This document shows, piece after piece, positions 22,510 to 34,323 of a DNA stretch of 64,000 nucleotides (positions within the stretch are counted from its first letter, which is position 1; every line of letters begins with the position of its first letter). The notes beneath the pieces were generated by a model. That model was given only the letters and a program-made list of their open reading frames with translations, ran no database searches and had not been told where the DNA came from. This DNA is from Tetraselmis striata (Eukaryota; Chlorophyta; Chlorodendrophyceae; Chlorodendrales; Chlorodendraceae). The translations under genes and the position numbers were made by a program. The stretch lies in assembly GCA_006384855.1 (NCBI GenBank), contig VCJN01002614.1, positions 1 to 64,000 on the forward strand. Reading direction: 5' to 3'.

Positions 22510-25500
22510 CTACATATCATCATCTTCGATCACATAATCCCCTCGGCGCTCTGCCGCCTCTTGCCTCCTCTTCTCCGCCGCTACACGCTCTTCCCGCTCC
22601 TCTAACTCGGTCATTGGAAGGGGTAGACCCGGCCACTTCTCGAAGTCACTTGGACGCAGTTGTTGAGTCTCGTCCCATGGCTTCTCTTTGAACCATGAGG
22701 TCATCCTGGACTTCATCCCAGCGATTTGCGTCTTCTGGTTGTCAATGAGGATAATCTTCAAGTTCCTGTGTGTGAACGAGTAGGTATGATCCATATGGTC
22801 CCACCACACGGAAAAGGCCGCAGCGACCTGGAAAAGGCGTGGCAAACCGCACAAGGCGTTTTTTTTTTTGGATCCCATTAAGACACTCACCCAGGTTGCA
22901 CCCCTCACGCACCGCGGTTGTCCCGGTTCCGGCTGTGACGTCGACGATTGTTGTCCCGTCTGTTGCCGCCATCTTAAGGTGCTTGGCGAAGAGAGCGATA
23001 GGCTTTTGGTACTTGTTCACCGTCTGTCTGTTCTCGTCCTTCAATTTCGAACTGTCTTTGAAGTGACCCAATATGATGGATGTAGAGAACCTGGAAAGGC
23101 ACAACCGGCTTAGCGAGTAAATAAATACAAGCCGGCTATTTTCCACGGATCAAATCTCACCTTCGGGGATCATCGAAACGGATGTTGTCCGCTATGATGC
23201 TTGGCGGGGGCTTCCTGACGTAGAGGTAGTACTCAGCGTCGTGACGCAGAGAGCTGCCCATCTTCATCCCGCAATCCTTGGCCCAAGTCAGGACGTGATA
23301 GATGAGGTCCTCAGCTTGTTTTTGAACGGCTGTGATTGCGGATCCAAGTTGCTGGTCCGAGAGGTGAATGAAGAAATGGCACCCATCGAGAGCAGTGTGG
23401 ACGTCAGAAGATCCAGTCAGGATATTCAACTGCCTGCGCGGGGGAAAAATCGGGAATGAGATAAATGAAAGCACAGTCATCTACGCACCGGGGTTGTGGG
23501 GTTGTCTTGCCTGGCGAAAGCAAACACGTCGTTGAAGTCGTCCGTACCCCACGCAGCATCCTTCGAGTCCCATGTGTGCGAACCAGCTCCGAAAAGCGCG
23601 TCGGCGATGAAGACTGTTGCCTTTCTGGCACGAACTGCCGACATGGCGTCCGCGACGAATTGTTTTGTTGCGGGAGCCTTGAAGTTCCCCTCCACAATGC
23701 AAGTCTTGCAAAGCTCCGTGTTCAACCACACCTTCTCATCCTTGTCGACCCCTTCTCCCTTGGGCATCACCGGAAGTTCCTCGGCCTGTGCGTATTAGAA
23801 GATTCGGGTTAATGGCTCACAACGAAAATTCAGAAGAGCATTTCTGGTTGCACAAGATCTTAGTTACCTTCATCGATATCCACAGCTCATTAGAAACATT
23901 CGGAGCGGAAACCGCGATAAGCTCCGGCGCACATGCCAGAAGAGCAAACTCTGTGAAGAAGGAGATGACCAAGTCCGGCATCTGATTCTTGATGCGATAC
24001 GCCTCACTCCTTATGGTGGTGTTGGTGGCCGCGATATGCTCTCGAACCGGTAGTGGTGTGAGACAATCGGCGGATTTCATGTCCCCCCATCTGGCAGGAG
24101 GGGTCAGCAAGACCATCAAAGGACCGGAGCGATGAGCACCTTTGAACAAATCCTGGAACTTTCTGGGGAAGCCTGTTGGGCCGAGGTCATCAACCTTGGC
24201 TCGGAACTTGGTGATGGCGTCAAGGCGAGCGGTCGCTTGCTCATCCGACACTTTGTCATCCACATCCATTTCGATGATGTGGTCCGAGAGATATTTCCCC
24301 CAGTTCCTGGCCGGTTCGTCGGGCGTCAGCAGTTGGAGTTCCTGTCCGTGTCCCTTTGCCGTGCCAATAGCATTCATGAGCTTGATGCTTGCTCGACGCA
24401 AGAGATCGCGAAACCTCCAGGTCTCAATCATCGCGAGCCACTCCGCGTTGGTGTGCGTGACAGCCATGGGGCCATCGTCGCCGGCATGCTTAATGTCATC
24501 CACCAGCTCGTAGAGGCTCGGGGTCACACTGTGCTCGCCTTGGATGAGCAGTCCAACCACCAGGTACATCTGGCCCACAGGGAGATCCGCGCTGTCGCTC
24601 TGCTTGGCAAGAGACGGCTCGTCTAGCCAGGGCGCATGGGGTCCAAAGCCAACATCCTGGGTCGAAAAACAAACTTCTCAAAAGTTTGTATTCCATGTGA
24701 TTAAGACACTGGGGTCGGTCACAACTTACCTCCATGAGTGCGACTCGGAAGTGAGCTCTGTCTTTGCCGAAGCCGTACTTCTTATTATCGAGGATTGCAT
24801 TGATAGGCTTCCGAATTGCTTCGTAAACCTTGCTCACTTCCTTCTGGGTGAGTTGCCTGCCGGAATTGAGGCGCTTGACTCTATCGAGTTCTTGCTCGTA
24901 GTACACAAACATGTCTCGGAGTTTGGTTCTGGCTTCGTCCCATCCTCGAACCCCGAGGTCCACATGCCGGTAGGCTTCAGAAATCTGCTCAATGGGGCTC
25001 AAAAACACTGCGCAAATCATTTGTCAGAATCTAGCAGCATTAACAACACGATAAATTTTCATCATGTACGCAGCTCACCGTTGTGGGCGCGAGCAGAGGT
25101 CAATCAAATTTGAGAACTCGCTGCTCTTCTCATCTTTGATGCCGATCTTCTCAAGTTCAACTTGAAGAACTTCAGACTTCTTGAACTCCTTCACTACCCT
25201 GATTTGCGGGAGTGCCCTAAAGCCGGGGCGATTTGCATCCTGTTCTGCATACCAGCTCTGGAAACATCTGCGAAGGTCTGCAGAAACAACTGCACCGATT
25301 TCAAAATTCCGAACGATTGTACCTCGATGACAAACCGTTTCGTCCCGCTGATGACAGACCGTTTCGTCCCGCTGATGACAAACCGTTTCGTCCCACTGAT
25401 GACATACCGTTTCGTCCCACTGATGACAAACCGTTTCGTCCCACTGATGACAGACCGTTTCGTCCCACTGATGACAGACCGTTTCGTCCCGCTGATGACA

Positions 25501-28500
25501 AACCGTTTCGTCCCGCTGATGACAGACCGTTTCGTCCCACTGATGACAAACCGTTTCGTCCCACTGATGACAAACCGTTTTGTCCCATTGATGACAGAAC
25601 GTTTCGTCCCACTGATGACAAACCGTTTTGTCCCATTGATGACAGAACGTTTCGTCCCACTGATGACAAACCGTTTCGTCCCGCTGATGACAAACCGTTT
25701 CGTCCCGCTGATGACAGACCGTTTCGTCCCACTGTGACATATGTTTAACCCGCTAACGAAGAACGACTTTCGTCACACTTTACGCCTATTTGCTGCCACG
25801 GTCAGCTTAATAATAATTTGGGAGAATGGGGCACTCACCAGGAGTTTGTGCATCGACGTGTCTCCCACGACGGTGTGACCCGCCTCGTTGAGCTTCATAG
25901 ACATGTAGCGGCAGACTTCCGGCGAGAGGCCGATGTACATCTTAGCCGACGTGAGGTGGATGCCTTTGTTGGCTTTGTAGATTTCCGGGTAGTTTTCTTT
26001 CACCATGCGCTTCGCCTCCCGTCTGTGGCTGCCGTCGATGTTGGCTTGACGCGCGCCGTAGGCCCTAAGAAAATCGATGATGACGTCGATCTCTGGCTTG
26101 TAGGAACTTGAATCCGCCAACCTCGGGTTCTCCCCGCCTTCGTGTGCTGCGACTAGCTCCTTGAAGTTGGCCATGGTCTGAGCGAGGGGCTCGTACTCAT
26201 CGGAGAAAAAATCTTGTTTAGGGACTACTGGAAAGGACACCGAGAAATTCTCGGCGGACAGGGAAGGATTCCTCTGAATAACAAATGCAAGAAATGGATG
26301 TCAGTAAGTTGCATTGTGTATTGATTACCGGATAGGTACAACAGGTCGCGATAGGCTTTTACCTTGTAGCTTTGCGCCACCATATTGCAGTCTTGCAGCT
26401 TTGGGGAACGGAATTCAAATTCCGGCGGCGGAGCGACGAACTTATCGGATATGAAGCTGAAAATGTGAGGCAGCCCCGTATCCTTGTCGACGACGAGGTT
26501 GACTCTGTCGGCGTATAGCGTGTTGATGTCGCCACCGTGAGATGTCTTCACCTCTGGATCAGCAATCTCGACTCTGAGGTGGCCGTAAGAGATCCAGTCG
26601 ACGGCACCGGTGTTGTGGAAGCCATTCAAGGCCGGCGGGACGGCCAACGTGTTGACGTATGGAAGCGCGTTCTTAAAATCCTTGTCAATGTTGGCCAAGT
26701 CATTGATGTAAATCTGACCAGACGCGAAACCTGTCAGCGCCTGAGCCAGCACATTGCGCTCGACCAAAGTCCATGCGTAGTAAGACTGGAACCGCGGCTG
26801 GAAGGAGAGTGGCGGTTGGATCGCGTGGAGTAGCAACCTCTCAAAGCTGACATCGATCCTGAACTCCTTGTGCACTGTCAAGCGATAAGGTTCAAGGGAG
26901 ATCTGCGGTAACAAGCATAAGAATATTAATACTTATTGAAACACGACATTGACACGAATTCAGACATCATGTAAGCTTTACTCACCTCGTAGTTTCCGGC
27001 CGAGTCCAGCTCGACGTCCTTGATCTTTCCGATACACGCGAGAAGTGGCCCCTCCGGATCATCGAAAAAGTCCTTGCCAGTCAGCAGGCTCGCCTTGTGC
27101 AATTCGATGTACAAATAGATCTCTACCTCAGCACTTGCGTTCTTGAACCAGTGGATAGTCCAGCTCCTTGAGGTAAAGTCGCTGTAGGAGTCATCTTCTT
27201 GGGACCCGTCCCTCTCGTCAAAGAAGTCGTCGTAAGAGGCGACCGTCATCAGCTTTGTCTTCCTCTCGGGTCCAGGAGTGCCGGTGATGTCGAGAGCTTG
27301 CTTACGCTTCTCTGCCGCCCGTTGCCTCTGTTCTTCCTCTGTGCCGAAGACCTCTTCATCCGTGCACATACTGAGGAATTCAGGAACCCTTCTCGGAGCC
27401 TCGGCAATAGGGGCTCGAGAACCAGAGGCTCCAGAACCAGACGCTTGCCCGGTAGTCGGCGCTGGAGTCTCGAGCTCGGCCTCTGGCTCCGGGTCAAGCC
27501 GAGTGGGCTCGGGCTCCGGCTCGGGCTCCGGCTCCATCTGAGTGGGCTCTGTTTCAGGCTCCGGCTCGGGCTCCGGCTCCGGCTCAGTGTGCTCTATTTC
27601 AGGCTCAGGCTCTGTTTCCGGTACTTGAGATGGGCCTTTAGACAAAGAAGAGCCTTGATTCGGGGAACCTGTAAAGAATGAGTAGAGAGTACTCAACACA
27701 CCTGCAGTGGGCGTCACGATTAACTACTGAACGGTATCGCCATACACCATCAAAGCCAAGCGTAATTTTTCTTACCTGGGGATCCCGATTTACCAGCTGC
27801 TTCCGACGCGGTTGCCTGCGCCAATTTACGACCTGTTGGAACGTCAGATAACTCATTGACGAGAAAGTAATCGAAGGGAGTGAGAAGGCAGGGATTGATA
27901 CTTTCAGTCACAATTACCTGGAGTCACAATCGTCTCTGAAACCTTTTCTTTTCCCTTGGATTCCTTTGAAGCTTGAGTCGCTACTGGCTCATGTGCGCGT
28001 CCTTTCGAACCTGTCAACACACATGATTTCAAACAATGTAAATATGACACAGTGCACTCACAAAGGCAGGGATTGATACTTTCAGTCACAATTACCTGGA
28101 GTCACAATCATCTCTGAAACCTTTTCTTTCCCCTTGGATTCCTTTGAAGCTTTAGTCGGTACTGGCTCATGTGCGCGTCCTTTCGAACCTGTCAACACAC
28201 ATGATTTCAACCAATGTCAATATGATACAGTGCACTCACAAAAATCATATGATTGGAGAGGCAAGGACCTGATTGATAGTAAGCTTGCATGAGTTTTTCG
28301 TAATCGATTAGCCTTCGCGCTGTCTGCATTTGAGCATCTGAGAGGACTTGGCCGCTCTTGATTCGGGCCGTCAAAAGAGCGGCGGCCGATCTTTCTCCTT
28401 GCGAGTGCGTGCCGTAAATCGTCACTCTACCTCCTAAAAGGCTCGGTTTCCAGGGGTTACCTGATGCCTCAGCGCCGGCTCTAGCTGCAAAAGCTGAGGC

Positions 28501-29647
28501 TGCACGGCTCTTCTTCGCAGCCGGCTGCTCGGGCACAGAAGATGACGCCTTGTGTTTTCTCCCGACTAGCGCTCCGAGCGCATCGAATTCTTTTGCTTTA
28601 TCGGGAGGTTTTGGTGTCCGCTTGGACCTTCGACCTATAAATATCATATCATGTCAGACCGTTTCGTCCCGCTGATGACAAACCGTTTCGTCCCACTAAT
28701 GACAAACCGTTTCGTCCCACTGATGACATACCGTTTCGTCCCACTGATGACAGAACGTTTCGTCCCGCTGATGACAGAACGTTTCGTCCCACTGACGACA
28801 GACCGTTTCGTCCCGTTGATGACAGACCGTTTCGTCCCACTGATGACAGACCGTTTCGTCCCACTGATGACAAACCGTTTCGTCCCACTGATGACATACC
28901 GTTTCGTCCCACTGATGACAAACCGTTTTGTCCCACTGATGACAAACCGTTTCGTCCCACTGATGACAAACCGTTTCGTCCCACTGATGACAAACCGTTT
29001 CGTCCCACTGATGACAAACCGTTTCGTCCCACTGATGACAAACCGTTTCGTCCCACTGATGACAGACCGTTTCGTCCCACTGATGACAAAACTATTTTCA
29101 ATACATTATGTACTGCGGTTTAATAATGTAATGTCTTCAAGTACTGCGCTTCACACTAATATTAAACCACTCCTTACGGCGGAGTACAGGCAGAGGTTCC
29201 CCCTGGCCGCTCTTCACCCCCACCCCCTCCCACCACCAATTAGCATCCTTACTGCTTGCAACAGCTGCCTCGACGGGACGTAATACTACCATGCAGGACC
29301 CTGATGCCGCTCGTCTCGTTTGTGTTTATATTCCCACTCGTCTGCCTACACCTCGAGCGGTCCTAGATTACACCGCTTCTACAGGGAACCCTAACCGAAC
29401 TCGCTAGATCTGGCCGCATCACGCGTCGAGCAGGCAGGCGGCTACTGTACGCTGCCACTCGTCTGCCTACACCTCGAGTGGTCCTAGATTACACCGCTTC
29501 TACAGTGAACCCTAACCGAACTCGCTAGATCTGGCCGTATCACGCGTCGAGCAGGCAGGCAGCTACTGTACGCGCGCGCAACTCACCTGGGGTGGCGTCG
29601 TCCTTGTCTTCCTTGTCCTTGGCAGGCTCGTTCTTCTTCGGCGCCAT
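22510..29647 (-). CDS. Element gene A: large protein with C-terminal beta-class DNA amino-methyltransferase-like domain
   Basis: Predicted exons: 29647-29587, 28634-28269, 28188-28096, 28010-27918, 27832-27776, 27668-26986, 26902-26363, 26273-25839, 25257-25079, 24997-24730, 24656-23868, 23785-23489, 23429-23161, 23090-22913, 22827-22510. All phases agree, about 1,541 aa. Order: Lys/Glu-rich start MAPKKNEPAK; a duplicated 31-aa exon (GSKGRAHEP...); a Glu-Pro repeat near residues 235-275; about 900 residues I do not recognise; then, from about 1190, a methyltransferase-like domain. Its motifs run FIADALFG (motif IV place, near 1249), HVLTWAKDCGMKMGSSLRHD and EYYLYVRK, YQKPIALFAKHL, and IVDVTAGTGTTAVAAAF (SAM-binding loop, near 1425-1440). 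That order is the beta class (N6-adenine/N4-cytosine). The catalytic DPPY is DALF, so activity is doubtful. Some donor choices, notably 28269, are weak. Confidence 0.7.
25319..25738. repeat. 24-bp tandem array 1 (in a gene A intron)
   Basis: About 17 copies of a 24-bp unit with core GTTTCGTCCCACTGATGAC followed by AAACC, AGACC or ATACC. It fills most of the intron between gene A exons ending 25839 and starting 25257. Because 24 is a multiple of three and the unit lacks stops in most frames, it creates long repetitive reading frames on both strands that are not genes. Confidence 0.95.
27885..28240 (-). repeat. 178-bp tandem duplication of a gene A exon and its intron
   Basis: Bases 27885-28062 and 28063-28240 are near-identical with an offset of exactly 178. 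Each copy holds a 93-base exon (28010-27918 and 28188-28096) with its own acceptor, donor and flanking intron. Both exons are phase 1 at each side and encode GSKGRAHEPV..KASKESKG-like Lys/Glu-rich peptides, so either or both can be used without a frame change. Confidence 0.9.
28652..29092. repeat. 24-bp tandem array 2 (gene A intron 1)
   Basis: About 18 copies of the same 24-bp unit as array 1, same genomic orientation, within the first intron of gene A (29586-28635). Variation is mainly CCACTG versus CCGCTG and the base after GACA. Unit edges are sharp on the side next to exon 2. Confidence 0.95.
29335..29576. repeat. 121-bp tandem direct repeat (gene A intron 1)
   Basis: Two near-identical units, 29335-29455 and 29456-29576, each beginning CACTCGTCTGCCTACACCTC and containing GAACCCTAACCGAACTCGCT and ATCACGCGTCGAGCAGGCAG. 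They end ten bases before the first exon of gene A and differ by only a few substitutions, so the duplication is recent. Confidence 0.9.
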
Positions 29648-30190
29648 TCTGGCGGTAGGTAGGTTGACGCGGTAGATGAGCGTGTTTCTTGGTGGGAAGC
29701 GGTGAGGGAGAGGTGGAAATGACGTGGTTTCCGTCTGCCGCCGCTCTGACCCCTGCTGGACCAACGGCGCGCGTGCGCACACTATAGTGTACCTCGTCGT
29801 CGTCATCAGGTTCATGTATTTTGCACCGCGACGAATATACAGGGCTAACTACTGCGACTATATATTACTATTACTGGAAGATAAAATATTCCCTACTCGA
29901 GAGTCATAACGGTACGAGAGTACAGTGGCGTGGCAATAATATTCCTTCATGGGATGATATATTCCTTGGATTGGATTCGGGTGTACTTACTAGTATAGAA
30001 CTATTTCCGACATACGAAAGAAGCACGAAATAACACGGTATTTGAGTCATCAATTATTTTGACCCGTACCTGGATATTATGCACCCCGGTCAACGGCCCG
30101 TCCGAGAACGGTCATCGGCCGTCACTCTTCCTCACCACAGATCACAGTCCTTCACCCCCCCCCCCCCCCCACCCACTCGCCCCGCGCTGC
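29648..30190. promoter_or_regulatory. Divergent promoter region of element genes A and B
   Basis: The 543 bases between the two start codons must hold both promoters and 5' leaders. It is AT-rich in the middle (about 29840-30010), with several TATA-like stretches such as ATATATTACTATTACTGG. A C run is at about 30157-30170. No specific factor site can be named. Confidence 0.5.
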
Positions 30191-33100
30191 ATGGCGGCGG
30201 TCGAAAGCATGGCCTCTTCTCCAGGATCCGGCGCGTCGGACACTACAGTTACATTACCGCTGTGTTCGTGCCGCAGTGGGTACTCGTGTGATTGCGACGC
30301 GCGTGCGAGTGATCGTAAGGAGCCTGAGAAAAGGAAGTACACGTGGGGCAAGGGCTGCGATGAGGTCGCCGAAAGCGGTAATGGCAAGGTCTCGTCTCTG
30401 ATCAGCAAGCGCACCTCTCGCGATTGTATCCGCCTCATGCTCGCCAAGGAGGCTAGCGAGCAGTCGCCATGCTGTTCGCGCAAGTGCGTGCACAAGCTAT
30501 ACACACAGTGCGGAGAGGCCCTCGTTGATGCCGTGTTGGACCGTGCGTTGACCGTATACTCTGGCAATCAGAACCGCTCCTTTGACCGGCTCGCTCAGGT
30601 TCTCAGGGGTGGCTACGAGTCGGCATCCGACAAGTTCGATTACATGTTCGATCACGGTGGCTACTTGCGATCTTTCGATCATCGCGGCCCCATCTACACG
30701 TGTGGGCGTGCGTGGGAGGTCTTGCATCAGGTCTCGAAACACAGACGTCTCGTGATCCAGCGGTCGGTGGTGGATAACGAACCCACGTACATCAGGCAGC
30801 GCAAGCAATACGAGAGCAGACAGACCGGACCGAGGGAGCATGTGCGCATGTTTCTCGAGCACTTCTTCTCGGATGACCTCGGTCACGTCGAGATCATGCC
30901 TTTTCATGACGGAAACAGCGAGACCTTCAAGAAGCACCTACCTCCCTGGATGACCAAGATTTGCGTCTACTACTACTACAAGTCGTGGGCCGAGGACGAC
31001 AACGCCATTCTCCGTGGTGAGGCCCATTTTGTCCCACTGATGACATACCGTTTCGTCCCGCTGATGACAGACCGTTTCGTCCCACTGATGACAAACCGTT
31101 TCGTCCCACTGATGACAAACCGTTTCGTCCCACTGATGACAAACCGTTTCGTCCCACTGATGACAAACCGTTTCGTCCCACTGATGACAAACCGTTTCGT
31201 CCCACTGATGACAAACCGTTTCGTCCCACTGATGACATACCGTTTTCGTCCCGCTGATGACAAACCGTTTCGTCCCACTGATGACAAACCGTTTCGTCCC
31301 GCTGATGACAGACCGTTTTGTCCCGCTGATGACGAACCGTTTCGTCCCACTGATGACAAACCGTTTTCGTCCCGCTGATGACAAACCGTTTTGTCCCACT
31401 GATGACAGAACGTTTCGTCCCGCTATCGCCAGAACGTTTAGTCCCACCGACGCCGGACCGATTTCGTCCCACTGATGACAGAACGTTTCGCACCGCTCAT
31501 GGCATACCGTTTCGTCCCACCGACCACAAAAGTATTTGTCCCACATAATTAGCCGATATCGTCCCACTGCAGAGAGAACGTCTTGTCCCACTGCTGAGAG
31601 ACGGTTTTGTCCCACTACTGACATACCGTTTCGTCACACTGATGACAGATTGTTTCGCCATGCTGATTACAGAATTATTCACCCACTACCGATATAATTA
31701 TTTCGACCCACTTCAGACCGAACTTTTCTGTCTCGCATTATGAGACCTTATTTGTATACCGACATATCACGCCCCTGCCCCTTTGTAGATTTGGCTACCG
31801 AGAGCGAAGTGAAGCTCGCATCGTTCGACACTTTCCGCCGGACTTGGAAGGAAGACTTCCCGGATGTCACCACGCCGAAGGTGAAGCGATTCAGCCACTG
31901 TCCCATATGCGCGGCGGGCAAAGCACTCAGAGACCAAGCTCGCGAGATTTGCACAAAGGACATGACGCCAGAGGAACGTCAAGTGCACCGTCAACATCAG
32001 CAGCTGGTGAGGCGTCAGGTCAGAGCTGAGCAGAAGGTACACCTCGAGAGAGTGCGCCAGGAACGAAGGGATCTGAACAACGCCGTCTTCCAGTCGCGCC
32101 TTGGCCATGGAAACTTCTTCTTCTTCGAAATTGATAGCATGGACTCCGCGAAGACCCTGCTGCCTCACTGGGTTCGCATCCCCAAGACTGTGAAGCCCGA
32201 CATGCTCCTCAAGTACCACCTCACCTGTGTGAAGTACGACGGATACCGCCCGGACGACATCTACTACTACACCAACACCATCCCCCACGATTCGTCCACG
32301 ACGTGCACTCTGATATGGATCACGATCATGAAGGTGAGCTCGTTAGCCTCCCGATAGGTTCGCCGTGGTTGTCCGGTAGCCATGGACTGATGAAAGCTTG
32401 TCTGCGATGCAGGAAATTCAACACCGTGGTAGAAAGATTCCGTACATCAGAATCCAGATGGACAACACCGTCAGGGAGAACAAGAATAGGAACGTGGCGG
32501 CCCTCTGCAATTGGCTTGTGTCTATCGGCATCTGCGACGTCATTCATTTGGTCTTCTTGCCTGTCGGGCACACTCACGAACGGGTTGACCAGATCTTCAG
32601 CCGCATCAGTCTTGCGCTATCTCGCAGCTCCGCCTACACAATCGAGGCCTTTCTTGACTTGGTGGCGAAGGCATTCTCGCCCACTCCGGAGATTGCTGAG
32701 CTCTCATTCTCCCTCGACTTCTCTGAGTGGTTAAGGCCCCATTTCCAAGACCACATTCAGGACATCAGTAAGCCGCACAAATTCGAGTTCACCCGTGACG
32801 ACGCCGCCGCGTCTGGCGGCTCGTTGCGCACCGCCTTGTGGTCCAACACACCGCTTTCTGAGCCCGTGCAGATCTTGAAGAGCGCGCCAACTGGGACGCC
32901 CGAGATTCGTGCGGGCCGGCCCCTTTTGTACGCTCTCTGCGACAAAAAGAAGCCCGACGCGGTGAAGGTCCAGAGGTACTTGGATGATTTCAAGAAGGTC
33001 AGGTCGTACATCACGGACCTGGCGGTCCAGTGGCACTTCTCCCCAGTCGAGCGCGAGAGCTGGAAGAATCTGCTCGACGACTTGGATGAGATGCAAACTG

Positions 33101-34060
33101 CTCCTTCGGCAGCTTTCTCCGGGTTCTGGCCGCAACGGAAAGAGGAAGTTGACGACTTCTTGCGCGAGCACGGGCAGACCGCGCCTGCTGAGGCACGTCA
33201 CACGATGGCTACCAACGCAGACCTCAACAATGCCGAAGCCGCTCGCGTGGAAGCCGAGGTTCGTGCTCAAGTGCTTCAAGATGACAGCGCCTTCCGGGGA
33301 GTTCACGCCGGCGCCAAGGAGAGGCTTCATGACAACACATCGCCCAGCGATGCAAAGGGCTCGAACCTCGTTGTCATCGACGTCTCCGATGTGAGTCCCA
33401 TTGTTTGTCATTTTTGTCCTTTACGGGACAAAACAATTTGGTTCTTCTACCTTGCTTGTTATTTTGTCCCAGCTGGGACAAAAATGGCGTGGCGTCTCGC
33501 TCGGGACTAACATAGCTCGCGGTCTTGGTCATCGTTAGGTGCATGAGGAAGACAAGTGTCCTGAAACTCTTGGTGATTGGGAGTCGAGATTCGTCATCGG
33601 GCTTGTGAAGTCGCGCGAGACTACCGAAGACACGTTGACCGTGGCCGTATACGAGCCCTTCCATGCCGATGCAAAGGGCAAACCCCTCATGCCCCTATGG
33701 TTGTACGCGCAGACAAAAGGAGGGAAGAAGCCAGTTGACACAAGCTGGGAGAAGTGCCTGACGCTTCCTTGGAAGCTTGTTGAAGCCGTCCCCCTATCGT
33801 ACGCGAAGGCCATCCACGACGCGTCGGGAAGTCGAGAGGTGTTCAACGAGGACGGCACCATGGTCAGAAAGAAGTGGTACGGTAAAAGCGTCCAAGTCGT
33901 GAAGACATATGCGCAAACTGGGTGGCAAATCAGCCAGCCACGAAACAACTGCGTCCACGTCATGTCAACCACCCCAGCGCAACGCAAACCCGGCGGAGTC
34001 GTCAAGTTTAACGCAGCCACGAAGAAGGACTTGCTTGAGTTGGGGATGCTCAACGAATAA
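30191..34060 (+). CDS. Element gene B: putative transposase with RNase H-like core (DUF7869/KDZ-like)
   Basis: Predicted exons 30191-31016, 31789-32333, 32413-33390 and 33539-34060 join in phases 1, 0 and 0, giving about 956 aa. The N-terminal part is Cys-rich (LCSCRSGYSCDCDAR, CCSRKCVHKL), suggesting metal binding. Later come FDTFRRTWKEDFPD, a CPIC knuckle, and FFFEIDSMDSAKTLLPHW, then YIRIQMDNTVRENKNR, then FLPVGHTHERVDQIFSRI. This spaced Asp / Asp-Asn-x-x-x-Glu-Asn-Lys / His-Thr-His-x-x-Val-Asp set is what I recall from transposase-like proteins of protists and animals (DUF7869), with an RNase H-type fold. The C-terminal exon (WESRFVIGLVKSRETTED, ARM-like none) is of unknown role. Start Met chosen at 30191 over an upstream Met because it follows the C run and begins the Ala/Ser-rich leader. 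The family name is tentative. Confidence 0.75.
31026..31737. repeat. 24-bp tandem array 3 (gene B intron 1)
   Basis: About 20 good copies of the 24-bp unit (31026-31490) followed by about nine increasingly degenerate copies to 31737. It lies inside gene B intron 1 (31017-31788). Orientation on the genome is the same as arrays 1 and 2, so relative to transcription it is sense here and antisense in gene A. Two copies carry an extra T (CGTTTTCGTCC), which shifts the phantom reading frame. Confidence 0.95.
33412..33483. repeat. GTCCC/GGGAC palindromes in gene B intron 3
   Basis: A perfect 22-bp palindrome at 33462-33483 (core TTTGTCCCAGCTGGGACAAA) and an imperfect one at 33412-33434 (TTTGTCC, spacer, GGGACAAAA). 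A similar dyad, CTTGTCCCATTTTGGACAAAA-like, lies at 34136-34157 near the right end of the element. Confidence 0.85.
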
Positions 34061-34323
34061 ACTATCAGCAACGTCTTGTGGCTAGCTAGCCGCTGGATGT
34101 AATAATCATAATAAATATTGATTTCATTGCCTCATCTTGTCCCATTTTGGACAAAATGCTCCAAAACCAACATTGGATATGCGTCGCGGCTGGCCTTCAT
34201 GCTGTTGAATGCTGCACTGCACCCAAGGTCTACAAACCCAAGCTACATCACCAGTGAGTCTTAAGTACTGATAGTAAACCCGGGAACTAGGGTATAAACA
34301 AACCCTACGGTGCAAAATGAATT

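Noticed and set aside
25075-25740. Long repetitive open frames over the 24-bp arrays (also at 28649-29283 and 30926-31624), reading RFVPLMT or GRNGLSSV repeats
   Set aside because: They arise because the unit length is a multiple of three and lacks stops. The arrays lie between well-supported splice sites, so they are intronic.
25319-31737. A CRISPR-like array
   Set aside because: The 24-bp units abut each other with no unique spacers, and the context is a eukaryotic intron.
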